DNA of 64,000 bases from Alteribacter populi (GTDB lineage Bacteria; Bacillota; Bacilli; Bacillales; Salisediminibacteriaceae). Location: assembly GCF_002352765.1 (NCBI RefSeq), contig NZ_KZ293963.1, positions 828,368 through 892,367 of the forward strand, given 5' to 3'. Position numbers and translations under genes: made by a program. The notes beneath the pieces were generated by a model, which saw nothing but the letters and a program-made list of their open reading frames with translations, did not search any database and was not told the origin of the DNA. Of this stretch, positions 52,842 through 61,148 are shown one piece after another (the stretch's first letter is position 1; each line of letters starts with the position of its first letter).

Positions 52842-54575
52842 TTAAGACAATTGCTGTTCAGCAAATTCTCGGTATAACTCATGTGAGTGTGTCAATTCGT
52901 GATGGGTTCCAATACCTGTGACTCGTCCTTTTTCAATGAAAATGATTTTATCAGCATCGACGATCGTCGATAATCGATGCGCAATAACGAATGTTGTACG
53001 CCCTTCCATCAACCGGGTTAATGCTTGTTGAACGACACTTTCTGATTGACTATCTAGGCTTGCTGTTGCTTCGTCCATCATGAGTAGTTTAGGGTCTCTT
53101 AAAAAAGCACGGGCAATAGCAATTCGCTGTCTTTGCCCGCCTGATAGTTTCACACCACGCTCTCCAACTTCTGTGTCTAATCCTTTTGAAAAAGTTGTAA
53201 TAAATTGATCGGCATAGGCCATCTTTGCAACTTCCCATAAACGTTCATCGGATATCCTTTTCCAATCATCCAAGCCATAACATAAATTTTCGCGAATGGT
53301 TCCTGCCATCATCGCGCTTTCTTGAGAAACGTAACCGATTTGGCTCCGCCAAGACAATAACGAGAAATCACTAATAGGCGTACCCCCGATCTGTATTTCA
53401 CCTGCAGTTGGCTCATAAAAACGTTCCAGTAATCCAAACATCGTTGTTTTACCGCCGCCACTCGGCCCTGCAAATGCGATCATTTCCCCGGGCTGCGCTT
53501 CAAAAGATACACCAGCAAGTACAGGCTCGTCCTTACTATAAGCAAATGACACATTTAAAACATGAAGCGGTTCGTTTGTAATGTCTTTTTCTATACCTTC
53601 CTGACCGTCTTCAGGAGGTAATTCTAAAATGTCGATGATCCGTTCTGTTGCTCCTTTGGCTTTTTGTAATTGTGTAAAAAACATCGCAAATGAGGTAATC
53701 GGCATGATGATTTGAAATAAGTACAGCAAGAAGGCAACAAGTGAGCCAGTTGACATCGTTCCATTTGCAACCCTAATTCCACCATAACCAACAATCACTA
53801 CGACCACTGCCATCACGATAAAATACATAAGTGGACCAATTAGAGCAAATATGCGAGCTTCCTTTAATCCATATCCAAGCAATTTTTCAACACCAGTTAT
53901 TCCTTTTGTCTCTTCAACTTGTTCAGCATTTGAAGATTTCATTAGCCGAACTTCACTAAGCGTTTGTTGTATATTACCTGTAAATTCAGCCGTTTCATCT
54001 TGTAAACCACGTGATATCTTTGCCATTTTTCTACCTAAAGGAATCATAATTGCGACCGTAATCGGAACTGAAATCAACATAAATAATGTCATTTTCCAAT
54101 CCATAATAAGTAAAATGATAACCGCACCCAAAATAGAAATAATTCCTGAGATGAGCTGTGGAAAGTGTTGTGAAATTAAATCTTTTACAATACCCGTATC
54201 ATTAACGACACGACTAACTGATTCACCACTTGTTTTTTTATCAAAGTAACTTACTGGCAGTCGAATGAGTTTTAACCACATAAACTCTCGCAAGCGAGCG
54301 ACAATTTGTTGACCTACTGCTGCTAGTAAATAAGTAGATACCCCATCGATAACCGCTTGCACTATAAAGACTACACCAATGGCAATGATAAGAGTGATGC
54401 TGATTGAAGCTACAGAAAACCCATCTACTAATTCTCTTGTTAGTAATGGTATTGAAAGACCTACAAGGGTTGTCAAAACACTCCCTATTAACCCTACTGT
54501 CAGTGCCAATTTCGGAACTTTAGTTGATAAAATAAGGGATATAAATGGCTTTAAGCCATCCTGATTTTTTTCCAT
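52842..54575 (-). CDS. Multidrug ABC exporter, half-transporter
   Basis: A 577-residue type IV ABC exporter: six membrane helices (about 15-310), then a nucleotide-binding domain with Walker A GPSGGGKTT, Q-loop YVSQES, signature KLSGGQRQR, Walker B LLMMDEATASLD and switch His (VIAHRLST). It resembles BmrA/LmrA-type homodimeric drug exporters. All ATPase motifs are canonical. Its location between a MerR regulator and the UvrA2 gene suggests response to a DNA-active or hydrophobic compound. Confidence 0.92.
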   Translation of the reverse strand: MEKNQDGLKPFISLILSTKVPKLALTVGLIGSVLTTLVGLSIPLLTRELVDGFSVASISITLIIAIGVVFIVQAVIDGVSTYLLAAVGQQIVARLREFMWLKLIRLPVSYFDKKTSGESVSRVVNDTGIVKDLISQHFPQLISGIISILGAVIILLIMDWKMTLFMLISVPITVAIMIPLGRKMAKISRGLQDETAEFTGNIQQTLSEVRLMKSSNAEQVEETKGITGVEKLLGYGLKEARIFALIGPLMYFIVMAVVVVIVGYGGIRVANGTMSTGSLVAFLLYLFQIIMPITSFAMFFTQLQKAKGATERIIDILELPPEDGQEGIEKDITNEPLHVLNVSFAYSKDEPVLAGVSFEAQPGEMIAFAGPSGGGKTTMFGLLERFYEPTAGEIQIGGTPISDFSLLSWRSQIGYVSQESAMMAGTIRENLCYGLDDWKRISDERLWEVAKMAYADQFITTFSKGLDTEVGERGVKLSGGQRQRIAIARAFLRDPKLLMMDEATASLDSQSESVVQQALTRLMEGRTTFVIAHRLSTIVDADKIIFIEKGRVTGIGTHHELTHSHELYREFAEQQLS

Positions 54576-54794
54576 GTTCTATTACTCCTATCCATTCGAT
54601 AACTAATTGAAAGTACAGATTTAATGTTGGACCCCCAGTTTATTCGCGTAATTTAACTTACAATTAAATTTTATGACATTCATGCAAATGATAAAGTTCT
54701 TATGAATTAACGTTGAATTTAAATGGATAGTTTATAAAACATTACCACGTTAGTTTAAACTATTTTAAGTGTTTGAATGGACCAACTCATGATT

Positions 54795-54819
54795 AAACGC
54801 TTGGAGATTCCAAGCGTTT
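54795..54819. terminator. Terminator after merR-type gene
   Basis: AAACGCTTGG and CCAAGCGTTT pair around AGATT, between the MerR and ABC genes. Those genes are therefore separate transcripts. Confidence 0.7.
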
Positions 54820-54858
54820 GTTTATCTCTTCATTGGTCTTGGATTATGAGAACGTAAT

Positions 54859-55566
54859 TCATTCCTCCAGCAGGTTAAGAATTGTACATAGATTATATAA
54901 TTCATGTACACCATGAAATTGTTCTCTATTCAGCCAGTGGATACTACTTAAAGAATCCTGCATAACTTGTTTTGCCTTTCCAACACTCTGATGTTCAATA
55001 GCACCGATCACTTCTTTCATATTTTCCAGATAAAAAACCGTGCTGCGCAGTGTTCGAATCAAAAGGATTTGTCGTACGTGCGTGCTGTTGAAAGTCCGAT
55101 AGCCATTGTCCTTGTTCCGATTTGGGCGAATAAGCCCCTCTCTTTCCCAGTGGCGAATGGCTGAAGCTGCCACGTCCGTGAGCTTAGAAACTTCACCAAT
55201 CGTCATTTCATCTTTAACTCGTCTCTCATCAATTTGATTTAACATTGGGTGTTGTAAGAGTGTCATCGTCTTATCTGCTAGAGTTTTTTCATGATTCAGA
55301 GCTGCTTGTGCTTCATTTACAAGCCAAAAAGCCTCGTCTACTTCACCTTGTTGAACATGTTTCATAACATTAGAAGTAAGATTCATACCAAAACCAGAAT
55401 TCATTACTCGTATACAACGAAAATACGCCAAGTGCTTTTCCTCATAAAGTCGATACCCATTTTTTGCTCGCTTTGGTGCTGGTATAATTCCCCAAGATTC
55501 ATAATGACGTAATGCACTTGTACTTATATGAAGCTTTTTTGCAATATCAATTGGTTTGTAATACAT
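54859..55566 (-). CDS. Regulator with two MerR-type HTH domains
   Basis: A 235-residue protein with one MerR winged helix at residues 3-70 (YKPIDIAKKLHISTSALRHY, NGYRLYEEKHLAYF) and another at about 119-190 (TIGEVSKLTDVAASAIRHWE, NGYRTFNSTHVRQIL). A short effector or linker region follows each. Ordinary MerR proteins have one HTH and dimerise; this one could bind its operator as a monomer. It is likely to control the ABC exporter and UvrA2 downstream; no operator was identified. Confidence 0.9.
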   Translation of the reverse strand: MYYKPIDIAKKLHISTSALRHYESWGIIPAPKRAKNGYRLYEEKHLAYFRCIRVMNSGFGMNLTSNVMKHVQQGEVDEAFWLVNEAQAALNHEKTLADKTMTLLQHPMLNQIDERRVKDEMTIGEVSKLTDVAASAIRHWEREGLIRPNRNKDNGYRTFNSTHVRQILLIRTLRSTVFYLENMKEVIGAIEHQSVGKAKQVMQDSLSSIHWLNREQFHGVHELYNLCTILNLLEE

Positions 55567-55632
55567 AGATTCCTCATTTCATTCATTGCTCGATTGTTCT
55601 TCCCCAAATGATGCTCAATAAGAAGAATAGCC

Positions 55633-56403
55633 TTATCTTAGAAAGTCGTCAATCAGAGCATTCACAGCAGAGGGGTTATCTCTATTTGTTGCATGATTGG
55701 CGTCTTTTATAATTTCCCACCTGGCATTGGGGATGGTTTCGGCCATATACCGTTGCTGATGTTTGATCATATAATCTTGCTCTCCTTGAATTATCAGCAC
55801 AGGGCAAGAAATATCTTTTAAATCATCCTGAACGTCCATCTCCGTTAAAGCTTGCCATATCTGAGACCAATCTTTTCTTGTAAGTGATTGCACGGCTTCT
55901 TCAATAAATGACTTATTTGCCGGATTAAACCTGGAAAAATAATAACCTTGAGCCTTCGCAAAAGCACGCATAGGCATGACGTAACTAAGCATCCTTTGCA
56001 TAGGCACAACTAATCGTTCATATCGGTTGAAACGAAAAGTGCATGGTGCTCCGATCAGAATGAGTCCTTTTACTCGCGCTGGATGTTCGATCGCTGTTTG
56101 CATCGAAATAATCCCGCCCATCGACAGCCCGCACAAAGTAACCTTGTCAATCCTTAAGTAATTCAAGAGGCCGACTAAATCTTCTGTAAATGTTTTACTC
56201 GTAAATGGTTCACCATCATCCTGTGATTTACCGTGCCCTCTAACGTCCCACGTAATGACACGATAGGCTTTTGAAAATTCCTCTACTTGAGGGTCCCACA
56301 ATTGATGGTTCCAAGAGGCGCCATGTGTAAATACAATCGGTTCACCTTCTCCATTATCTTCATAATACAGCCGGACATTTTTCCCATAATAAAATGGCAT
56401 CAA
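55633..56403 (-). CDS. Alpha/beta hydrolase
   Basis: A 256-residue enzyme. FTHGASWNHQLWDPQ forms the oxyanion loop, CGLSMGG the nucleophile elbow, GEQDYM the acid and DANHAT the histidine. The cap region is short and basic. It is typical of the esterase/haloperoxidase-like group; the substrate is unknown. The MerR gene follows 66 bases downstream on the same strand. Confidence 0.9.
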   Translation of the reverse strand: MMPFYYGKNVRLYYEDNGEGEPIVFTHGASWNHQLWDPQVEEFSKAYRVITWDVRGHGKSQDDGEPFTSKTFTEDLVGLLNYLRIDKVTLCGLSMGGIISMQTAIEHPARVKGLILIGAPCTFRFNRYERLVVPMQRMLSYVMPMRAFAKAQGYYFSRFNPANKSFIEEAVQSLTRKDWSQIWQALTEMDVQDDLKDISCPVLIIQGEQDYMIKHQQRYMAETIPNARWEIIKDANHATNRDNPSAVNALIDDFLR

Positions 56404-56689
56404 TCTCTCCCCTTTTTATGACTGAGCTCAGAAGTACACCTTCATTTTACCTATATATTCCATATTAAACAATGATTTAACTCATAATAAAATTACTTTT
56501 TTAGTTAACATAATAAAATTACCGTCCTCTTCATAAATAGTTGGAATGAATCGTTTATTTGTGATTATAAATCAATGAAGGGCATCGTTTCACCAGGCAA
56601 TGATCGAAGCGAATGTTTGCCCTTCATGCATAGCGGGTAAACTCAAATGATGGAGAAGGACACTTATCAATGACCGAGGTGAACACTAA

Positions 56690-56965
56690 ATGAACTTGCT
56701 GGTAACTTGTACAATAATACTGTTTGTATTTTTGTCTCTTCGATTAACCCAAAAATTTTCGAAAGTATCTGCCAAACAATGGTGGATCAAATACCTCCCA
56801 TCTTTCATTACTTTTTGTGCTGCATGGTTATTTTTTATTAAAGCTCATTATTTTTCTACGTTATATCAACCCATTATCGATATGACGTTAATGATTTTAT
56901 TTTCTAGTATGAGTGTAATTTCCTTTATGATCGTCTTTATTTTTAACCATTTTTCTGAATCATGA
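56690..56965 (+). CDS. Small membrane protein, unknown
   Basis: A 91-residue protein behind GAGGTGA with three predicted membrane helices (about 2-18, 30-50, 60-87) and the basic loop KVSAKQWWIKY between the first two. I do not recognise a family. It lies just before yneK on the same strand. Confidence 0.65.
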   Translation: MNLLVTCTIILFVFLSLRLTQKFSKVSAKQWWIKYLPSFITFCAAWLFFIKAHYFSTLYQPIIDMTLMILFSSMSVISFMIVFIFNHFSES

Positions 56966-57143
56966 CCTTACATAGTTAGTAGATCGTTACCATGTTAACT
57001 ACATTTTTTTAACCAAATACTTAACGATATCAGGACATCTTCCCAAAATCGAGCGTGTCGTTTTCTCTTTTCTATCCCTAACACTTTTCACTTTCCTAAG
57101 ATTATCGTAAAATAGGGATAGAAAGTATTTGAGGTGAAGATCA

Positions 57144-57575
57144 TTGGCGAACGATTTGTTTATGTGGTTCATCTTCTTGTGGTCTGTTTTATTGATGGTA
57201 CTCGTATCCATCGGTGGATTTTTTATGTTTCGAAAATTTTTAAAGAAGATGCCTAAAGAAGATGGAAAATCGATACTAGACTGGCAGGACTATTATATTC
57301 ATGAAACGCTGCATCTTTGGAGTGAAAAAGATAAATCGTTTTTAAATGAGCTCGTAGAACCGGTTCCTGAGTTGTTTCGGGATGTAGCAAAGGGGAAGAT
57401 TGCGGGCAAGATCGGCGAATATGCACTGGAGGAAAAAGCTGATCGAATGACTGAAGAGCTAATTATTAAAGGGTATATCGCAGCAACCCCGAAACGAGAT
57501 CATAAATTCCTCGTTAAAAAGTTGCGTGAGAAAAACATTGATATTAATCAATACGAAGCCTATTTCCAACAATAA
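57144..57575 (+). CDS. yneK: DUF2621 membrane protein YneK
   Basis: A 143-residue protein, TTG start behind GAGGTGAAG. One N-terminal membrane helix (7-29) is followed by a soluble helical domain (WQDYYIHETLHLWSEKDKSF, RDHKFLVKKLREKNIDI) typical of YneK. Function unknown. In B. subtilis yneK stands next to ccdC and close to sspP-sspO-citB; here ccdC is the convergent neighbour. Confidence 0.85.
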   Translation: MANDLFMWFIFLWSVLLMVLVSIGGFFMFRKFLKKMPKEDGKSILDWQDYYIHETLHLWSEKDKSFLNELVEPVPELFRDVAKGKIAGKIGEYALEEKADRMTEELIIKGYIAATPKRDHKFLVKKLREKNIDINQYEAYFQQ

Positions 57576-57597
57576 ATCACTTCGTTTTTCTAACATC

Positions 57598-57632
57598 AAA
57601 AAACCCAATGCCAGTTATGGTGTTGGGTTTTC
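57598..57632. terminator. Bidirectional terminator between yneK and ccdC
   Basis: AAAACCCAA.GCC pairs with GGT.TTGGGTTTT around AGTTAT. Confidence 0.8.
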
Positions 57633-58133
57633 TGATTGCAACTGCCAGTCGCCTGTGTTTGCTGTTTGAGTACGTTTGAATTCTTTCTCAACTCGCTTAA
57701 ATTTAACAAGCATAGCAACACGCCAAGGAAGAATCATTCCAAAAGCGAGGACAAAAAACATGCCAGCAAGTTCTTCTACTTGAATATGATGACCTAAAGT
57801 AAGTTTAAAAACGACTCTTAAAGCAAGAAGACCAAGCAAAATAAAAGCAAAAACTTTTGAACGCTTCATATATATGTTTTCATCTCGAATTTCAAACTTG
57901 GATGTTTTGATTAATAGGATCGAAAACAGCAGCCCTACCGCAAATGCTTCAAGAAATTGCAACGCTGTAATACGCGCAGGATCATATAAAAACATAAGAA
58001 AACCTGTTGACATGGCAATGGGAGGAATAATTATTTTTCGGGTATTTGCTGGTTTTTTCATCGCCTTCATGCGAATAAAAAGGGCAAACAGCCCCATAAA
58101 CACCGCTAAGACTGTAAATAAAATTGCATACAC
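57615..58133 (-). CDS. ccdC: Cytochrome c biogenesis protein CcdC
   Basis: A 172-residue membrane protein with about five helices. MKAMKKPANTRKIIIPPIAM and FLYDPARITALQFLEAFAVGLLFS are the conserved blocks of the CcdC (YneJ) family, found in the ccdA-associated cytochrome c maturation region of Bacillus. The biochemical role of CcdC is not established. No ccdA is in the window; IS copy 2 lies directly upstream, so linkage may have been broken by insertion. Confidence 0.9.
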   Translation of the reverse strand: MYAILFTVLAVFMGLFALFIRMKAMKKPANTRKIIIPPIAMSTGFLMFLYDPARITALQFLEAFAVGLLFSILLIKTSKFEIRDENIYMKRSKVFAFILLGLLALRVVFKLTLGHHIQVEELAGMFFVLAFGMILPWRVAMLVKFKRVEKEFKRTQTANTGDWQLQSENPTP

Positions 58134-58344
58134 GGCCCAGTACCTCCAAACTCTATTTCGGTAATTGTACTCTCATAGTATAGCATTAAGAATAGTCTCA
58201 CACCACCCTGGTCACGTGGTATCAAAATCCGTCAGTTAAATGAACCAATTTCATAATGATTCCTAATAAAATGATACCAATTCAGAATTATATTTTAATC
58301 GTATTTTTTAGTTGTATATGTGTTAATTATACGTACGACTCTAT

Positions 58345-58413
58345 GAAGCTCCGTTGGACTGCATCTGCTCACTTTCCGCGGACGAAACGCCAAGTCCCGT
58401 TTTTCCGCAGGAG
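58345..58413. repeat. Palindromic repeat, part left of IS copy 2
   Basis: CTCCGTTGGACTGCATCTGC, TTTCCGCGGACGAAACGCC and TCCCGTTTTTCCGCAGGAG. Compared with 16058 and 21425 it lacks about 40 internal bases between GCCAAG and CCGTTTTT. Confidence 0.75.
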
Positions 58414-58515
58414 CATTCCTGTCGGATAGGTTTTACCCCTATTGATAAAAAAAGGATCCTCCGATATGATGCAAGGTGCAAAAACAAACCAGCAATCACA
58501 AAGGAGGAACCCTTC

Positions 58516-59796
58516 ATGAATCGTAGTAGAAATGAACGAATTAATCAAGTCAACGAAAACACTCTAGTTATTGGAATCGATATTGCAAAAAAGAATCACT
58601 ATGCCTGTGCCGTCGATTTGCGCGGACGCGAATTAACGAAAGTATGGCGCATCCACCAGTCAAAAGATGGTTTCATCCATTTTGAGCAGGCTGTTAGACA
58701 ACTGATGGAGACACACAACAAATCAAATGTGCTCATCGGTTTTGAAGCAACCGGCCACTACTGGATGAACCTTGCGGCTATGCTGGAGGCTTTCGAATTC
58801 CCTTTTGTCATCGTCAATCCAATGCATGTAAAACAATCCAAGGAAATGGACGATAATTCTCAAACGAAGAACGACGCTAAAGATGCACGCGTTATAGCGA
58901 AACTTCTTCCTAACGGCTATTTTAGTATACCGCGGAAGATGACAACCGCTGAACATCACATGAGGCATGGATCCGCAATCCGGGAACGATTACGAAAAGA
59001 TATCTCTTCCGTAAAAAACAGGATACAGCGATGGAAGGATCTTTACTTTCCGGAATTCAATCAAGTCTTCAGTGAATTGGGCCAACAAGCTCTTGCCGTT
59101 TTAAAGCTGACACCTCTTCCCCAGGATGTTCCACATTTGTCTGTCGAAGAGATGGTCAGGCAACAGAAGAAAGCTGGCGCCAAGTATGCTGGGAAACCCA
59201 AAATGGTGACCCTGATTGAAGTGGCTCGTCACTCTATTGGCGTAACACGCAGTCAGGAAATGTCACGGCTGGAGATTCGCAGCCTTGTTCAACAGCTGGA
59301 ACTATTGGAATCACAACTTGAAGAGGTGACTTCCCAGATGGTTGAGCAGGCCCAGTCATTAGAAGAGTTTCAGTACCTCGTCTCCATTCCGGGAATCAGC
59401 GAGAACACTGTAAGCGAGTTATTGGCTGAAACAGGCTCTATGCGCAATTACAGGCATCCACGCCAACTCATTAAGCTAGCGGGACTTACGTTGCGTGAGA
59501 ACAGTTCAGGTCAGCATAAAGGCACAAAGAAGATCTCTAAACGCGGAAGAAAACGACTACGAGCCTTACTTTATAAAGCGATCCTTCCGCTCATTCAGAA
59601 CAATGCAAGCTTTCGTCAACTGTACATGCATTATCACTCACGGGAACAAAATCCACTGACCAAGAAAGAAGCAATGGTTGTGCTATGCAGAAAGCTGCTT
59701 CAGGTGTTCCATGGACTTAGCAAGAAACAGGCAATGTTTGACCCTGAGAGAATGTTGATAGACTCTTCCAACTATCCTCAGAACAAGGCAGCGTAA
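58516..59796 (+). CDS. IS110-family transposase (copy 2)
   Basis: A 426-residue DEDD recombinase, identical to copy 1 except Met for Ile in KPKMVTLIE. The ATG at 58516 is behind AAAGGAGGAA; the frame is open further upstream to 58354, but that part runs into the flanking host repeat and is not coding. DEDD residues lie in IGIDIAKK, GFEATGHYW and KNDAKDARV, and the C-terminal serine region is SSGQHKGTKK. Confidence 0.95.
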   Translation: MNRSRNERINQVNENTLVIGIDIAKKNHYACAVDLRGRELTKVWRIHQSKDGFIHFEQAVRQLMETHNKSNVLIGFEATGHYWMNLAAMLEAFEFPFVIVNPMHVKQSKEMDDNSQTKNDAKDARVIAKLLPNGYFSIPRKMTTAEHHMRHGSAIRERLRKDISSVKNRIQRWKDLYFPEFNQVFSELGQQALAVLKLTPLPQDVPHLSVEEMVRQQKKAGAKYAGKPKMVTLIEVARHSIGVTRSQEMSRLEIRSLVQQLELLESQLEEVTSQMVEQAQSLEEFQYLVSIPGISENTVSELLAETGSMRNYRHPRQLIKLAGLTLRENSSGQHKGTKKISKRGRKRLRALLYKAILPLIQNNASFRQLYMHYHSREQNPLTKKEAMVVLCRKLLQVFHGLSKKQAMFDPERMLIDSSNYPQNKAA

Positions 59797-60178
59797 GGCT
59801 TCACAGTGCTTTAATGTACCTTTGACAACACAGGCACAGAGATTCGGCAAGACGGAGACTTTAGACGCCCAGTAAAGGGCAGTCCATGCAGGAGTAAGAG
59901 TCCGAGATCTGCGTCAGGCAAGACCCAACGAAGGAATGTAGGCACTTGATGCCAGGAGACATGGGAGGGTAAGTCACCTGATTGTAGCAGAGTTTTTCTC
60001 GTGTGAATTACACCTATATATGGAAATGTATCCCACATTCCCAACGCAACGCGTAATCTCTAAATACAGTAAATGTATTTACAAGAATTATGTGGACCTT
60101 GGCAGTCGGAGGCGAGTACAAAAAAATTTTAGGGCCTCAAAATCCAGGCGGACCCCCGCCATATCAACTTTTCCTGAG
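59797..60178 (+). ncRNA. Candidate bridge RNA region, IS copy 2
   Basis: The non-coding 3' end of the element. GCAGGAGT (59888-59895) equals the left side of the target palindrome at the junction, and ATCTGCG (59907-59913) is complementary to CGCAGAT on its right side. This is the geometry of the left and right target guides of IS110 bridge RNAs. RNA ends and the donor loop were not determined. Confidence 0.45.
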
Positions 60179-60312
60179 GGAGTCTCGCAGATTGCATCCA
60201 ACTACGCAGGGGGCTAAAAAGACTCTCTTGTCGTACAATAGACAAGAGAGGTTTCCTCCCATTTCATTTAGTTTGTTTGGTCACTTACTAAATTCAACAT
60301 TTGGGGAGGTAC
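60179..60312. repeat. Palindromic repeat, part right of IS copy 2
   Basis: GGAGTCTCGCAGATTGCATC, then CCTCCCATTTCATTTAGTTT, GTTTGGTCACTTACTAAATT and ACATTTGGGGAGGT, matching 16165-16290 in order. The interval to 60454 holds no gene. Confidence 0.75.
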
Positions 60313-60454
60313 TCTTTGTTTCATGTATTAGAACCGTTGAGCCACATAAGCTTAGAATTATGAAATTCATTCAAATAATTGAAAATCCTTTAATAACTTC
60401 TTTTATAAAGGATATCCCCACAAAAAATGTTATTTTTTTTACAATTTCTATAAC

Positions 60455-60490
60455 AAAAAGCCAGACCCTTGTGTGGGCCCGGCTTTTTTT
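60455..60490 (-). terminator. Terminator after copZ
   Basis: AAAAGCC.G.CCC and GGGCCCGGCTTTTTT form a hairpin between copZ and the repeat; A-run on the minus side and T-run on the plus side make it bidirectional. Confidence 0.75.
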
Positions 60491-60503
60491 GTTCACCTAA
60501 ATA

Positions 60504-60710
60504 TTAGATAGCATCAAAGCCTTGATCGTCGATTTCTTCTTTCAGTTTATCAAGAGATACATTCGCTTCATCATATTGTACCGTAACATTCTTTTCTTTC
60601 AAATTCACTTCAGCCATTTGGACACCATCGACACTTTTCAATGCACCTTCAACAGAAGCTTTACAATGGTCACAGGTCATGCCTTCAACTTGAATCGTTT
60701 CTTTTTTCAT
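60504..60710 (-). CDS. copZ: Copper chaperone CopZ
   Basis: A 68-residue HMA-domain protein behind AGAGGTGG. The Cu(I) site is GMTCDHC (Cys13 and Cys16). It carries Cu(I) to the exporter CopA. It is the second gene of the csoR-copZ unit; copA, normally next, is absent because the terminator and IS-flanking repeat follow. Confidence 0.96.
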   Translation of the reverse strand: MKKETIQVEGMTCDHCKASVEGALKSVDGVQMAEVNLKEKNVTVQYDEANVSLDKLKEEIDDQGFDAI

Positions 60711-60747
60711 TTTTTATCCACCTCTTGATTACATTTTTTTAAAAGGA

Positions 60748-61074
60748 TTATGAACGAGAAAACTGTTGAATGACTTTCATCAGTTCTTCGATGGCTTCGT
60801 CACCGTCTCCATGTTGTACTGCATCTGCTACACAACCGCGTGTATGATTTTCCAATAAACTATACCCGACTTTTTTTAAGGCAGCGTTGATCGCGGATAG
60901 TTGAACAAGGACATCGACACAATAACGATCATCTTCTACCATACGCTGAATCCCTCGAACTTGTCCTTCAATCCGCTTCAGACGGTTAACAAGCTTTTCC
61001 TTGTCTTCTTCTGACCTCATTGTAGTCGTATCTGGATGCTCAGGGACAAGTTCGATGTCTAATTCCTTCGACAA
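60748..61074 (-). CDS. csoR: Copper-sensing repressor CsoR
   Basis: A 108-residue helical repressor. TTG at 61074 has GAGGTGAGAGGA upstream and is preferred to the longer frame, which would run through the promoter. KLVNRLKRIEGQVRGIQRMVE is the DNA-binding first helix; the Cu(I) ligands are Cys in DDRYCVDVLVQ and His/Cys in LLENHTRGC. Binding of Cu(I) releases it from the operator. It precedes copZ by 37 bases. Confidence 0.96.
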   Translation of the reverse strand: MSKELDIELVPEHPDTTTMRSEEDKEKLVNRLKRIEGQVRGIQRMVEDDRYCVDVLVQLSAINAALKKVGYSLLENHTRGCVADAVQHGDGDEAIEELMKVIQQFSRS

Positions 61075-61098
61075 TCCTCTCACCTCATTTCTACTTAT

Positions 61099-61128
61099 AC
61101 CATACCCCTGGTCGGTATAGGTTGTCAA
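61099..61128 (-). promoter_or_regulatory. csoR promoter with CsoR operator
   Basis: On the minus strand TTGACA (61123-61128) and TATGGT (61099-61104) are 18 bases apart. ATACC-CCTGGTC-GGTAT (61102-61118) lies between and over them, a palindrome of the type bound by CsoR, 28 bases upstream of the TTG start. Confidence 0.75.
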
Positions 61129-61148
61129 CTAAACTAATTGATTATTCA

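Larger units (their letters stand above)
58414..60178 (+). mobile_element. IS110-family insertion sequence, copy 2
   Basis: A 1.77-kb element, near-identical to 19543-21309 but in the opposite orientation. GGAG at 58410-58413 and 60179-60182 borders it. The downstream non-coding end (59797-60178) is conserved base by base with copy 1 apart from two or three changes, as expected of a functional RNA. It separates ccdC from the copper genes. Confidence 0.9.

Noticed and set aside
58354..58515. N-terminal extension of transposase copy 2
   Set aside because: It lies in the host palindrome and the IS end; copy 1 has no such extension and the ribosome binding site is before 58516.
61075..61128. 18-codon extension of CsoR
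   Set aside because: It would be encoded by the promoter and operator; TTG 61074 has a good ribosome binding site.
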